Source: Nitrososphaerota archaeon (GTDB lineage Archaea; Thermoproteota; Nitrososphaeria; Nitrososphaerales; Gagatemarchaeaceae). From it: a stretch of 64,000 nucleotides of DNA. The position numbers and the translations under genes were made by a program. The notes under the pieces were generated by a model. That model was not told where the DNA came from. It saw only the letters and a list, made by a program, of their open reading frames with translations, and ran no database searches. Shown here in pieces: positions 42,450 to 50,974 of the stretch; the stretch's first letter is position 1, and each line of letters opens with the position of its first letter. Location of the stretch: the NCBI GenBank assembly GCA_029785825.1, contig JAFLYY010000001.1:1640748-1704747 (forward strand). The letters are read 5' to 3'.

Positions 42450-43427
42450 CTACGTGGATGATCTCGCGTCCTCGGATGCCAGCACCTCCTTTGGGAGGAG
42501 CGAATAGAGGTCAGGATGCTCCGCCTTCAGCTTCGAGAAAGTCGGGGGGAAAAGCCCGTTCCGGCGGGCCCGCCGGACGTTGTACTCAACGAACCTCCTC
42601 ATGGCGCTCGTCTCGCCCGCTACGGCTACGAAAGCCCTGATCTTCTCGATTGCGGCATCGTCGTCGAGCTTCTTGACGTTCACCAAGAATGGGGCGAGGA
42701 CTAGCCACGTAAGGCGATGCCTCCCGTCGGCCACAGGGTGCGCGAGGAGGTCCTCGACGTAGAGATATCCCTTGTTGGTCCTCGGCCTGGGGGATGGCAC
42801 ATACCGCAGGACCTCGTCCTTCACTTCGCTGAGCTGTTTAGGCAGCGGTGCCCTCCTCAGGTTCCTCACCCCTTCGGCTATGGCCGCCAGCGCGCATCCC
42901 GCAAAGAGGTCATTGAGCAGGTTGTCACTTATCATGACCACCCCTCCACCGAGTTCTTGTCTGGCGAGCTTCCACTTGGGTTCCCTGGATAGCCCGTACT
43001 TCGAGACCAACGAAAGGTATACCTCAAACGGGACCGAGTAATTCGGCCGGCTGGTTCCGTTCCCTGCCTCAGGGACGACCGCGCCGAAGCACTCCGACAT
43101 GACCGCGACCTTGTTCCCGGGGCCCTCTTTGACGAAGAACTCCCTGGCGCGCTCTGCCTCCTTCTTGGAAAAACGCGATGTCAGAACGGGGTCTTGGCTG
43201 GCGACAAAGGCGGAGGCGAAGAAACTGGAGAACTCAACCAGTTCGGAGATGCTGGGCTCGTACTTGACCCTGCCAAGTGAGCTGAGGAGCCTATGCTGGG
43301 CGTGATAGACGACGTCTCGGCTTGCGAGGCTGTCCTCCATCGGGATGAAACCGAAGAACTTCCTCGACTTGGGTGCGAAAGGGTACCTCAACTCAAGGTC
43401 AGAGAGGAGGGGGGTCCCGTAGGGCAA
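42450..43427 (-). CDS. Putative non-catalytic DNA primase subunit (PriX/PriL-like)
   Basis: 325 aa. The C-terminal half contains GRHRLTWLVLAPFLVNVKKLDDDAAIEKI and then RFVEYNVRRARRNGLFPPTF, which resembles the primase-associated region of archaeal PriL/PriX proteins. The four cysteines of the PriL Fe-S cluster are missing (only two cysteines in the protein), so this is not a canonical PriL. If correct, it would work with the catalytic PriS subunit, which is not in the window. Identification is from remembered patterns and should be treated as tentative. Confidence 0.5.
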   Translation of the reverse strand: MPYGTPLLSDLELRYPFAPKSRKFFGFIPMEDSLASRDVVYHAQHRLLSSLGRVKYEPSISELVEFSSFFASAFVASQDPVLTSRFSKKEAERAREFFVKEGPGNKVAVMSECFGAVVPEAGNGTSRPNYSVPFEVYLSLVSKYGLSREPKWKLARQELGGGVVMISDNLLNDLFAGCALAAIAEGVRNLRRAPLPKQLSEVKDEVLRYVPSPRPRTNKGYLYVEDLLAHPVADGRHRLTWLVLAPFLVNVKKLDDDAAIEKIRAFVAVAGETSAMRRFVEYNVRRARRNGLFPPTFSKLKAEHPDLYSLLPKEVLASEDARSST

Positions 43428-43464
43428 CCTGTCGTACCAGCCCCCTGGCGGCTTTAAGGCCTCG

Positions 43465-44676
43465 CTACTCTTGTTTCGCCGTCGACACTATCGAAAGCAC
43501 GTCCCTGTCTCTGAGGACATAATTTGTGGGGAGGTGCAACCCCGTCCTTACATCTATGGCATAGAGGAGTCCCTTGACCAGGTCGGAGTGTATGTCCCTG
43601 GCCAAATCCTCAACCGTGGATCCGCTGGGGAGAAGGTAGACGTCCGGGAGTATCCTCCCATTCTTGTCGGACAGTTTCTGCGGGTCGTGGACGGGATAGA
43701 CCGCGTTTTCCCTGAGTAGCTTGAAGATGACCGAGTTAAGCGCGAACTGCACCCCTGTCCGCAGATACTCTCCGAAGACCTTGCGCTTGATGTAGGCGAG
43801 AGCGGTCCTCTGAGCGTCGTTGAGGTCCTGGGGTCTCAGTATCTCGAACCTTTCCTCTCCTGGGACGTATCTGATCAGCCCCTTGGATTCCGCCCGCCGC
43901 AGGGTGAGCTCAGCCTCTCCACTGGTGGGGACGACGATGAGTCCTTTGTACTTCTCTCTGATTTTCTTGAAGTTCTCTGCGGCATAAGGGAGATCCATCT
44001 TGTTGGCTATCAGCAGGGTAGGTTTGGAGTATTCCCTCAGGGCCCAGCAGAAGTCCTTGGTCTCACTCTCGCTCCACGAATCGAATGCCTTCTCTTCGAT
44101 CATCGCCTCTCTCATGGCCGCGATTACGTGTTCCTTCCTCACTCCAATCCCATGCATGACCTCTTCCACGGCCGCTGGTACCCCGTAGCCGGGGGTCTTC
44201 GACAACTTCGATATCTTCGGCAGATTCTGGGCGAAGAGCTTGTTGTACCATAGCACCAGCTCCAACTCGACGTCGGCGAAATCAGCCATGGGGTCCCCTG
44301 TCCCCGGCTCGCTAATCTTCCCGTCCTTGTCCACGCTCCCGGATGCATCAACGACGTGAAGGAGCGCGTCAGACTGGGCGGCCACGCTGAGGAACTGGTT
44401 TCCGAGCCCCTTCCCCATCCAGGCCCCCTTTATCAGGCCCGGAAGGTCCGTCACCTCCACCGGGATAAATCGCCAGCCGTCTTCGCACTTTGAATTGGCT
44501 GGGTTGTCCGCCACACCAAACTCCTTATGGACGCAGAGGGTGACGACGCTCGCCACTCCGGTCTCGGGCACCTTCGTGGTGAACGGGTAGTTGGAGACCT
44601 CCCCTGCAAGCAACGTCATGGAGTTGAACAGTGTCGTCTTCCCCGCGTTGGTCTTCCCGATCAGCCCTATCCTGAT
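43465..44676 (-). CDS. OBG/YchF-like GTPase with TGS domain, apparent non-ATG start
   Basis: 404 aa if read from ATC 44676, where family members have Met (x-R-I-G-L-I-G). The first ATG (44619) would delete the P-loop GKTNAGKT (residues 7-14), so the upstream start is needed. Other GTPase motifs: DLPGLIKGAWMGKGLGNQFL (G3), NKMD (G4). The C-terminal TGS domain (YLLPSGSTVEDLARDIHSDL) is complete. The family binds ribosomes or nucleotides. A TAA stop lies two codons upstream of the ATC. Either a rare start codon or a base error accounts for the missing ATG. Confidence 0.85.
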   Translation of the reverse strand: MRIGLIGKTNAGKTTLFNSMTLLAGEVSNYPFTTKVPETGVASVVTLCVHKEFGVADNPANSKCEDGWRFIPVEVTDLPGLIKGAWMGKGLGNQFLSVAAQSDALLHVVDASGSVDKDGKISEPGTGDPMADFADVELELVLWYNKLFAQNLPKISKLSKTPGYGVPAAVEEVMHGIGVRKEHVIAAMREAMIEEKAFDSWSESETKDFCWALREYSKPTLLIANKMDLPYAAENFKKIREKYKGLIVVPTSGEAELTLRRAESKGLIRYVPGEERFEILRPQDLNDAQRTALAYIKRKVFGEYLRTGVQFALNSVIFKLLRENAVYPVHDPQKLSDKNGRILPDVYLLPSGSTVEDLARDIHSDLVKGLLYAIDVRTGLHLPTNYVLRDRDVLSIVSTAKQE

Positions 44677-44741
44677 GGGCGTTTATCTCACCTGCCCCAA
44701 GGGATGTATCTCCGGATAAAACCGTTTGTGCGGGACCCGAA

Positions 44742-45239
44742 TCACGTAGAAGGAGCCGATAGCCAAGCCCTTACAGCCTCGTACCAGAATACTGCGGCAG
44801 CCGCGGCAAGCACTATGGCGAACCATCCCAGCACACGTATCAGCCCGAAGTACGGGACACTGTCGAAGGCCAAGTATCCGGCGAAAACGGTGAAGATCAC
44901 CGCGTAAAAGACGAATCTGGGCACTATCAGCGTACCGAGTCTCAAGAAGTCCCGCATCACATCCACTCTTACCTCTCCGATGACCTCGTATTCGCCATTG
45001 TTCTCTGAGACGAGGCCGAGCTCTTTTAGCTTGTTGAGGTGATACTGGGCAAGAGAGGGGTTAGACATCAGGAGAGCCCTCTGCACCTCCCTTACGCCTA
45101 CTTTGCGGTTCTTGATGGCGTAGATGTACACTCTCAGAGTGTTGCCTTTGAGTTCGGCGTCCACCACCCCGGGAGCACGCTTCTCAGTGGGCGGGGACTT
45201 CGACCCTTGACTCGCTGGCTTACTCAAGTATCGACCCAC
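44742..45239 (-). CDS. Winged-helix protein with two C-terminal membrane helices
   Basis: 165 aa. Residues about 30-90 form an HTH (LRVYIYAIKNRKVGVREVQRALLMSNPSLAQYHLNKLKELGLV), and two membrane spans follow (VFYAVIFTVFAGYLAF; VLGWFAIVLAAAAAVFWY). It could sense an envelope signal and act on a nearby promoter. The secreted DUF4382-like gene is divergent from it, sharing a 90-nt intergenic region, and may be its target (inference). Confidence 0.7.
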   Translation of the reverse strand: MGRYLSKPASQGSKSPPTEKRAPGVVDAELKGNTLRVYIYAIKNRKVGVREVQRALLMSNPSLAQYHLNKLKELGLVSENNGEYEVIGEVRVDVMRDFLRLGTLIVPRFVFYAVIFTVFAGYLAFDSVPYFGLIRVLGWFAIVLAAAAAVFWYEAVRAWLSAPST

Positions 45240-45330
45240 CAGGAACCTACTTCTATCTCCACGTTCAAAAACGTTGGTTGATAATGCCGTGCCGGGGCAT
45301 CTCTCACGTGAGCAGCAAGGCGGACCAAGA

Positions 45331-46377
45331 ATGAAACTGAAGACGAAGGCGATGACCTACGGTGTAGCTGGACTGGCCCTGGCGAGTGCAATCATCTTCT
45401 CGGGTTCGTCACTGGGGCTCCTGGGCGTCGGCACATCTGGAGTTCTCTCGGTCCTCCTCACGGATCCCCCGTCAGTCCCTCCCGGAGTCACGGCCATCTA
45501 CATCACCTACTCTAACGTGGCGGTCCACGCCGAAGGCTTCGGCAACTCGGGCTGGATTGCCATGTCTGGCCACGGGACCATCGACACGATGAAGTTGGGT
45601 ACATTAAACCTGAGCGAGACGATATCGAGCGGCGCGATTCCTTCCTTCGTCTACAACCAGGTGGCTTTCACAATCGCCGGCGCGGCGGTCGAGTTCTATC
45701 ATCAAAACTATTCCGCCACGGTGACCTCAGGGAGGCTCACAATCCCATTTGTAGGAGGGCTGAGGATTAACTCTTCAAACCCTGCTGCTGCACTCGTCGA
45801 CATCCAGCCGACCGTCCTCAACCTCGGGGGAAGGTCGAACCCCTCGTTCACTCTCACCGCAGGCGCGAAGGCGCTTCAAGTGCCCTCGAACGAAGTGAGC
45901 ATGTCAACGAGGGTCGTGGGACACGAGTTCGCTCTAGATGGTCACGGCTGGTTCACCGCCTTCAGAGCGACTCACACGGACAGCCTGAACAGCTCGAGCG
46001 CGGTGCTGACTCCCACCTCCCTGTCGCTTCAGCTCATGAACACGGGACAAGACCCGGTAACCTTCCGTACGGTCATGGTGGCGTCCAACACAAACGCCTC
46101 TGAGGGCGACGACAGCTACCTGAGCTCAATCGTCAGCAACGTGCTCTTCGTCGTCCAACCCAACGGCTCACTACAGCTACTCACCGGTCCTCCTGGGCAG
46201 GTCCAGGCGTCTTTCGAAGGCCCTGGCTTCACCCTCGCCCCAGGAGCGACGCAGGTGCTCTCTTACTCTGGAAGCCTGGCGACCCTCCTCGGAGGGCAGA
46301 TTGTCTCAGGAGATACCTACTATGTAGTGGTGGTGGGGGCCGGCATCATCAGCGTCCAGGCCGTGGTCGCGTCCTAA
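45331..46377 (+). CDS. Secreted DUF4382-like protein
   Basis: 348 aa from ATG 45331; an upstream GTG-like extension is unlikely. A signal peptide or anchor is clear (KLKTKAMTYGVAGLALASAIIFSGSSLGLLG). The first domain, LSVLLTDPPSVPPGVTAIYITYSNVAVHAEG, resembles DUF4382, an extracellular beta-sandwich. The rest is Ser/Thr/Gly-rich beta structure. No enzymatic motifs. Probably a surface protein; function unknown. It overlaps the aRF1 gene by 4 nt (convergent). Confidence 0.7.
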   Translation: MKLKTKAMTYGVAGLALASAIIFSGSSLGLLGVGTSGVLSVLLTDPPSVPPGVTAIYITYSNVAVHAEGFGNSGWIAMSGHGTIDTMKLGTLNLSETISSGAIPSFVYNQVAFTIAGAAVEFYHQNYSATVTSGRLTIPFVGGLRINSSNPAAALVDIQPTVLNLGGRSNPSFTLTAGAKALQVPSNEVSMSTRVVGHEFALDGHGWFTAFRATHTDSLNSSSAVLTPTSLSLQLMNTGQDPVTFRTVMVASNTNASEGDDSYLSSIVSNVLFVVQPNGSLQLLTGPPGQVQASFEGPGFTLAPGATQVLSYSGSLATLLGGQIVSGDTYYVVVVGAGIISVQAVVAS

Positions 46378-47618
46378 CTCCTGTAGCGGAGGATCGCAGC
46401 TATCCCGCCGAAGCTCTTGAACATGCTCCCTTCTTCCGTCCCCGAAGAGATCACTTCAACTTTCGAGCCCACTTGGAACGCCATCTCCTCGAGCACGTCG
46501 ACCAGGTCCCGCTCTGTCACATCGTAGTCAGTCGCTCTGCAGTTGGCGCAAGGAGCCGCTGCCATTTCTTGGCGTTCCAGGACCTTCCTAGACGCCTGGA
46601 CGGTCTGGGTGTTCACCGTGCCACATTTCTTGCAGGTCGCATCGAGCCTGATCATGTCGAGGTCGTCGGAGACCATGACTACTTCGGTGCTGGCCTTCTG
46701 AAGTGCATCGATTACTCTTGGGAGCCCGTAGACGGCCAGCCCCCCCTGCCGGTTGACCTCGCCCAGGAACTTCTGGACGAGTCGCTTTTCTTCCACAAGC
46801 CTGACGTCCTTCAGGATGTCCGTCGACTTCTCGACCAGCTCTCTGATCCCCTCCCTTCCCGAATAGCCGAGGTCTAGGACCCCCAGAATCTTCTTCTGCA
46901 GCTCATAGTGCAGATACCCTCCCTTCAGGAACTCGTCTTTCGTGGGCCCGGGACCGCCAACTATGAGCCCAGTGACCTTGTTGTTGTTCAAGAACGCCTG
47001 CGTTGCGTGCTCACCGACTCTGTTGAAGAAGTATGTCAGCTCCATCTCCCTCCCTCTCTCGTAGCGCCTGGCCGACTGACCTCCCTTGCGGGTCTTGCCT
47101 GAAATCCCCGAGGTCATAACGTCGATTATCTCGAGGCTTCCTCCGCTCAGTATCCCCATGCCTACATCGCTCGTGTCCAGCGCGAGGAGTCCGTACACCT
47201 TGTCCTCCCTGAGCATTTCCTTGAGGTACTCCACCCTGAAATGATCGTCGCAGGCGTAGAGGTATTGGATTACCGGCTTGGGTGGGATGATTTCCCACAC
47301 GTTAACCACTTCGCTCCCAGGGCCGTTGGTCGGAAGCGCTCCTGCGAAGATTACGAGCCCCGTTTCCGGGGCTGTCCTGTAGAGTTTCAGCCTCTGCATC
47401 GTCTTGGTCAGAGCATCTTGGACGTGGTTCCTCGTTGTGTCGGACTTGATGTTGCCAGCGGTCCCCCATTCCTCTCTCAGGTTGGCTATCGCTTCGTGGA
47501 TGGCCTTCTTCGAAGGGATGTAGAGTGACACCAACTCCGTCCCCCTCCCTTCCTTGCTGCTCAGCTCCGAGATGAGCTTCCTTACCTTGTATAGCCTAAC
47601 AGAGTCCGTCTTAGACAA
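46374..47618 (-). CDS. prf1: Peptide chain release factor aRF1
   Basis: 414 aa translation terminator. The GGQ motif that triggers peptide release is at about residue 178 (TRKGGQSARRYERGRE). The stop-codon reading N-domain has GNIKSDTTRNHV at the usual TASNIKS position. A zinc ribbon, CKKCGTVNTQT...CANCRATDYD, lies in the C domain as in many archaeal aRF1 proteins. Length is typical. It is divergent from pyrH. Confidence 0.95.
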   Translation of the reverse strand: MSKTDSVRLYKVRKLISELSSKEGRGTELVSLYIPSKKAIHEAIANLREEWGTAGNIKSDTTRNHVQDALTKTMQRLKLYRTAPETGLVIFAGALPTNGPGSEVVNVWEIIPPKPVIQYLYACDDHFRVEYLKEMLREDKVYGLLALDTSDVGMGILSGGSLEIIDVMTSGISGKTRKGGQSARRYERGREMELTYFFNRVGEHATQAFLNNNKVTGLIVGGPGPTKDEFLKGGYLHYELQKKILGVLDLGYSGREGIRELVEKSTDILKDVRLVEEKRLVQKFLGEVNRQGGLAVYGLPRVIDALQKASTEVVMVSDDLDMIRLDATCKKCGTVNTQTVQASRKVLERQEMAAAPCANCRATDYDVTERDLVDVLEEMAFQVGSKVEVISSGTEEGSMFKSFGGIAAILRYRS

Positions 47619-47750
47619 CGCAGAACTTCCTCTAAGTCAGGCCACGGCGGGCACGTAAACCGAGGGAGTTGGCATTGTAATGACCAAAATCTCCCTTACC
47701 CATTTATAAAACCTACCAACCACCAACTACCCCGAAAGGAGGAACAGAAA

Positions 47751-48416
47751 GTGAAAATCGTGTTGCGGATCGGCGGATCTGTCCTGGGAGCTCCTCCGTC
47801 TGCCGGGCTCGTGAACGGCTACTCCGAAGTCGTGTCAGACCTCAACTATGAAGGGAATTACGTGGCAGTGGTAGTCGGGGGCGGAGGGATTGCCCGGGAG
47901 TACATCAAGTCGGCGGCCCAGATGGGGCTTTCGCCCTACCAGCAAGACACGGTGGCGATACACGCTTCGAGGCTCAACGCGAGGCTGGTGGCCATGAAGC
48001 TCGGGGGGGTGAGCAGCGTCCCCACGTCCATCGATGGAATGCTGCAGCGCTTGGCTCGCAACAGGGTGGCTGTGATGGGGGGGTTGAAACCGGGCATCAC
48101 CACCGACACAGTAGCGGCCATAGTGGCGGAAAGATGGAGGGCCGACCTCCTTGTCAAAGCGTCAGATCAGAGCGGAATCTACACCGAGGACCCGAGGGTC
48201 AACAAGAAGGCGAAGAAGCTCGATAGAATCAACTACGAGAAGGCTAAGCAGATACTCGGGGGCGCGCATCGGCCGGGGATACACAGCATAGTGGACCCGG
48301 TGGCGGTTGACCGGCTCCTCGAATCGAGGGTGAAGCTGATAGTACTCAACGGCGCAGAACCCAAGGGGGTCATCAGGGCGGTCCACGGTGAGAGGGTAGG
48401 CACCCTGGTGACTTGA
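47751..48416 (+). CDS. pyrH: UMP kinase
   Basis: 221 aa archaeal-type UMP kinase of the amino-acid kinase fold, making UDP from UMP. Motifs: VLRIGGSV at the N-terminus, VVVGGGGIAREYIK for the phosphate, and the nucleotide segment ADLLVKASDQSGIYTEDPRVNKKAK. GTG start at 47751 with a clear Shine-Dalgarno (aggagg, 47738-47743) and TATA box (tttataaaac, 47702-47711). So this gene is leadered, unlike many neighbours. A CNNM-type transporter gene follows after 21 nt. Confidence 0.95.
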   Translation: MKIVLRIGGSVLGAPPSAGLVNGYSEVVSDLNYEGNYVAVVVGGGGIAREYIKSAAQMGLSPYQQDTVAIHASRLNARLVAMKLGGVSSVPTSIDGMLQRLARNRVAVMGGLKPGITTDTVAAIVAERWRADLLVKASDQSGIYTEDPRVNKKAKKLDRINYEKAKQILGGAHRPGIHSIVDPVAVDRLLESRVKLIVLNGAEPKGVIRAVHGERVGTLVT

Positions 48417-48437
48417 AGGAGTGAACAGCCGCCGAAA

Positions 48438-49415
48438 TTGGTAGCGGACATAGTTTACGTCACACTCGCAGCCGCGGTCTTCGTTTCGTTCTGGTCCTCG
48501 CTGGTCGAAGCGACATATCTCACCTTGAGGCCCTTCTCGCTGAGCTCGGCCATAGGGGGCAGTTCGTCAGGGCCGGCTAAGGCGCTCGCCATAGCGAACG
48601 AAAAGACGAAACTAGTGAGTGTCACCACCTTCACAGACACCATTTCGAGCGTAGTGCTCGCGACCACGATGGGCCTGATTCTCTCCGGCTATTTCGGCCC
48701 CGTCGGGTGGGTGTACAGCACGATAGGAGGCTCTTTCGTCATCATGGTGCTGCTCTATCTGTTGCCGAAAGCGATAGGCATCGAAAACGCACTGAAGATG
48801 TCAGTCGTCCTCGCTCCTACCACAAAGGTGGTGGTCGACACGCTGTCTCCGTTTGCCGTCCCCCTGACAAAGGTTGCCCGTAAGCTGTCAGAGAAGCTCG
48901 TCGGAATGCCCGGTTACAGAGAAGTGGACCTGGCCGACGAGTTCGAGGATGTCGTCACCATGCTGGAGAAGGCGGGGCACATAGAACCGAACTCGGGGAG
49001 GCTCCTGCGGACTGCTCTGGCTTCGTCGAGGAGAACCGACGCCGTCGACGCAATGACGCCCGAGAAGGAGATCATCTCCATCCCGAAAAGCGCCACGGTC
49101 TTCGACGCGCTCAAAGCCATGAGCGAGACGCAACATCCGCGCATGCCCGTCTTCGACAATGACAGGAACGAGTACATAGGTGCCGTGACCTTCAGGACCA
49201 TCTCGAAGGCGATATCCCGGGACCTGATCGATTCGAACATCAGAGACTACATCATCCAGCCGGCCCACGTTCTGAAGGACGACGCCCTCGCGACGGTGAT
49301 TGAGAAGATGCAGGACGCCGGAACGACCATCGCCTTCGTCTATGACAGAGACGAGACGATAGGGATGATTACCCTGTCCGACATACTCGAACGCCTGCTC
49401 GGCGTTAAGGTCTAA
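48438..49415 (+). CDS. CNNM/CorB-like membrane protein with CBS pair
   Basis: 325 aa, probably starting at TTG 48438. The N-terminal half has three to four membrane helices with a DUF21 pattern (SLVEATYLTLRPFSLSSA, VTTFTDTISSVVLATT, LPKAIGIENALK), and the C-terminal half carries two CBS domains (DAMTPEKEIISIPKSATVFDALKAM and a second copy ending AFVYDRDETIGMITLSDILERL). Such proteins export or regulate magnesium or other divalent ions, gated by nucleotide binding to CBS. It overlaps the convergent PEP-mutase-like gene by 11 nt. Confidence 0.87.
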   Translation: MVADIVYVTLAAAVFVSFWSSLVEATYLTLRPFSLSSAIGGSSSGPAKALAIANEKTKLVSVTTFTDTISSVVLATTMGLILSGYFGPVGWVYSTIGGSFVIMVLLYLLPKAIGIENALKMSVVLAPTTKVVVDTLSPFAVPLTKVARKLSEKLVGMPGYREVDLADEFEDVVTMLEKAGHIEPNSGRLLRTALASSRRTDAVDAMTPEKEIISIPKSATVFDALKAMSETQHPRMPVFDNDRNEYIGAVTFRTISKAISRDLIDSNIRDYIIQPAHVLKDDALATVIEKMQDAGTTIAFVYDRDETIGMITLSDILERLLGVKV

Positions 49416-49974
49416 CGGGATTCCTCGGGACCGCTAGCGAGTTGAGTTCGTCGAAGTCTATCGCGCCTTCTGTCAGCGTGTCATAGGTCCCTTTTTCGAG
49501 CACTTCCCGGGACGCCTGTTTCACGAGCCCCATGGCGGCATAGGACGCTGTGGGGCCGAAGCTCACCCTGGCGACTCCGAGCTTTCTGAGCTCAGGCACA
49601 GGAGGGAGCCCTTTGGCACCATGGATGTAATCTTCGATGTTTATCCCGACCGCACCAGCTTCAACCACGGCCCTCGCGCTCTTGGCCACTTCCTCAGGGT
49701 TGTCCCCGAACCCCCCCACCAGGTCGGCGCTCAAGGGGACGGTGAGGACACCCGAGATTCTTCTTATGGCGGCGACGAAGTCGCCGCGCGGAATCCCTTC
49801 GGCGTCTGGATGGCCCAACGAGACGAGCATCCCGGCACTCGAAGTCGCAACTACCGGAAACCCTTCATTTTCGAAGACCCACGAGCTGGGCACGTCGCAC
49901 GCGTTGGGAAGCACGAGCACGTCCTTCCTGTCATGAAGCCCGCGGAACGCCTCGGCTTTCTCGGCCTGGTCCAT
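49405..49974 (-). CDS. PEP mutase/isocitrate lyase family protein with internal deletion
   Basis: 189 aa against 250-290 for the family. The N-terminal part is normal (LVLPNACDVPSSWVFENEGFPVVATSS, LSADLVGGFGD, GINIEDYIHG) and so is the C-terminus (LRKLGVARVSFGPTASYAAMG). Between them the usual 70-80 residues holding two barrel strands are missing, without frameshift. The fold would lack part of the TIM barrel, so activity is doubtful. It could be a decaying gene or a divergent short enzyme. Confidence 0.65.
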   Translation of the reverse strand: MDQAEKAEAFRGLHDRKDVLVLPNACDVPSSWVFENEGFPVVATSSAGMLVSLGHPDAEGIPRGDFVAAIRRISGVLTVPLSADLVGGFGDNPEEVAKSARAVVEAGAVGINIEDYIHGAKGLPPVPELRKLGVARVSFGPTASYAAMGLVKQASREVLEKGTYDTLTEGAIDFDELNSLAVPRNPVRP

Positions 49975-50118
49975 CTCACGAGGGTGACGGCAGGCGTCCT
50001 AAACCGTTCTGATGGACTCGATGGGTCGCCGTCGTCGAGGATACGTGCACCTTCCCATGCTCGGCCAGCTTCTCCTCAGAGTCGAATTCGGCTCCGCAGG
50101 TCGCGCCTGACCTCCCAA

Positions 50119-50412
50119 TCAACCATCGAATGTCCCGGGAGAGACAAGCCTCACTTCAGGCTTGCAGGCCTTGCACCTCTTCGCCTCGAACTCACGCGCC
50201 GCCGTGGCGACACTATCGACCCAGAAGTAACTTCCCTGCTTGCGTCCTTTTATGACGACCTTATCATTGAACCTGTCGGTCGTGATGCACTTGGCGTTGA
50301 CCTTGTGCACGAGGGGGTCGCGCGCAGAGTCAGTTATGACGATGTATCCTTCATCTGCGAGCCTGACCTTCCGGAGCTCGTCGACGCTCTCTATCTCCTT
50401 CGATTGGACCAT
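50119..50412 (-). CDS. Small protein with C-terminal CxxC, function unknown
   Basis: 97 aa. Beta-rich with VRLADEGYIVITDSARDPLVHKV, an aromatic patch (GSYFWVDS), and a C-terminal cysteine pair in AKRCKACKPEV. No family recognised. The codon pattern is consistent with coding and there is a fair ATG. It is alone on the minus strand, between the truncated PEP-mutase-like gene and a gene-poor stretch. Confidence 0.5.
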   Translation of the reverse strand: MVQSKEIESVDELRKVRLADEGYIVITDSARDPLVHKVNAKCITTDRFNDKVVIKGRKQGSYFWVDSVATAAREFEAKRCKACKPEVRLVSPGTFDG

Positions 50413-50974
50413 GCCTAGTTCCTAACGGCACCCATTGAAATAGCTGTCTCGGTTATTGGATCTAGCGGGATAGGGGAACGCGTCTACCCCACAATGGACA
50501 AAGCGGACGGGATGCTTACTCCCCGCTACGACTACAAAACATCATCGCTTACAGTTCTTAGTGGCTCTCCCGAGAGGCACGCACCACTCCTCATTTCTGC
50601 TTCGCATCAAACGCGGCGGAAATCGCTTTCGCCACCAACCCCTGTCCCTAACCAGGAAGACCACCTTCTTGTGCGTCTCGCTGTCTAACGTTACCGCGAC
50701 ATACTCGTCGTGGTCGTGCTCCTCGAAGGCTTGTCTCTTGGCAGAACCCGCGACAGGAAACGATGACGCCCTCGACGACTTTCGGTAAGCCCGCCCACAT
50801 CCACCGCTAGACCATTAATGGGCCGGCGTTGGCTGAAGTTCTTAAGATGTGGAGGAGTGTCGAGCGCATATCACACTGCACGATGACTCTGCATATAGTA
50901 TTATGCGAGGACAATGGGAATGGACACGGGGCTACGCGACTGTGGACCTATGTCCGAGTCCATACCCACTTGTC
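50413..50974. other. Gene-poor spacer
   Basis: 560 nt without a supportable gene. On the minus strand, about 50795-50540, a frame encodes plausible residues (EEHDHDEYVAVTLDSETHKKVV) but has no start codon between the preceding stop and the coding-looking part, so it may be a decayed gene. The region 50800-50970 looks like plain spacer. Confidence 0.4.

Noticed and set aside
50540..50800. Minus-strand frame with coding-like residues (EEHDHDEYVAVTLD)
   Set aside because: No ATG, GTG or TTG lies between the preceding stop and the coding-looking part; mentioned only as a possible decayed gene in the spacer.
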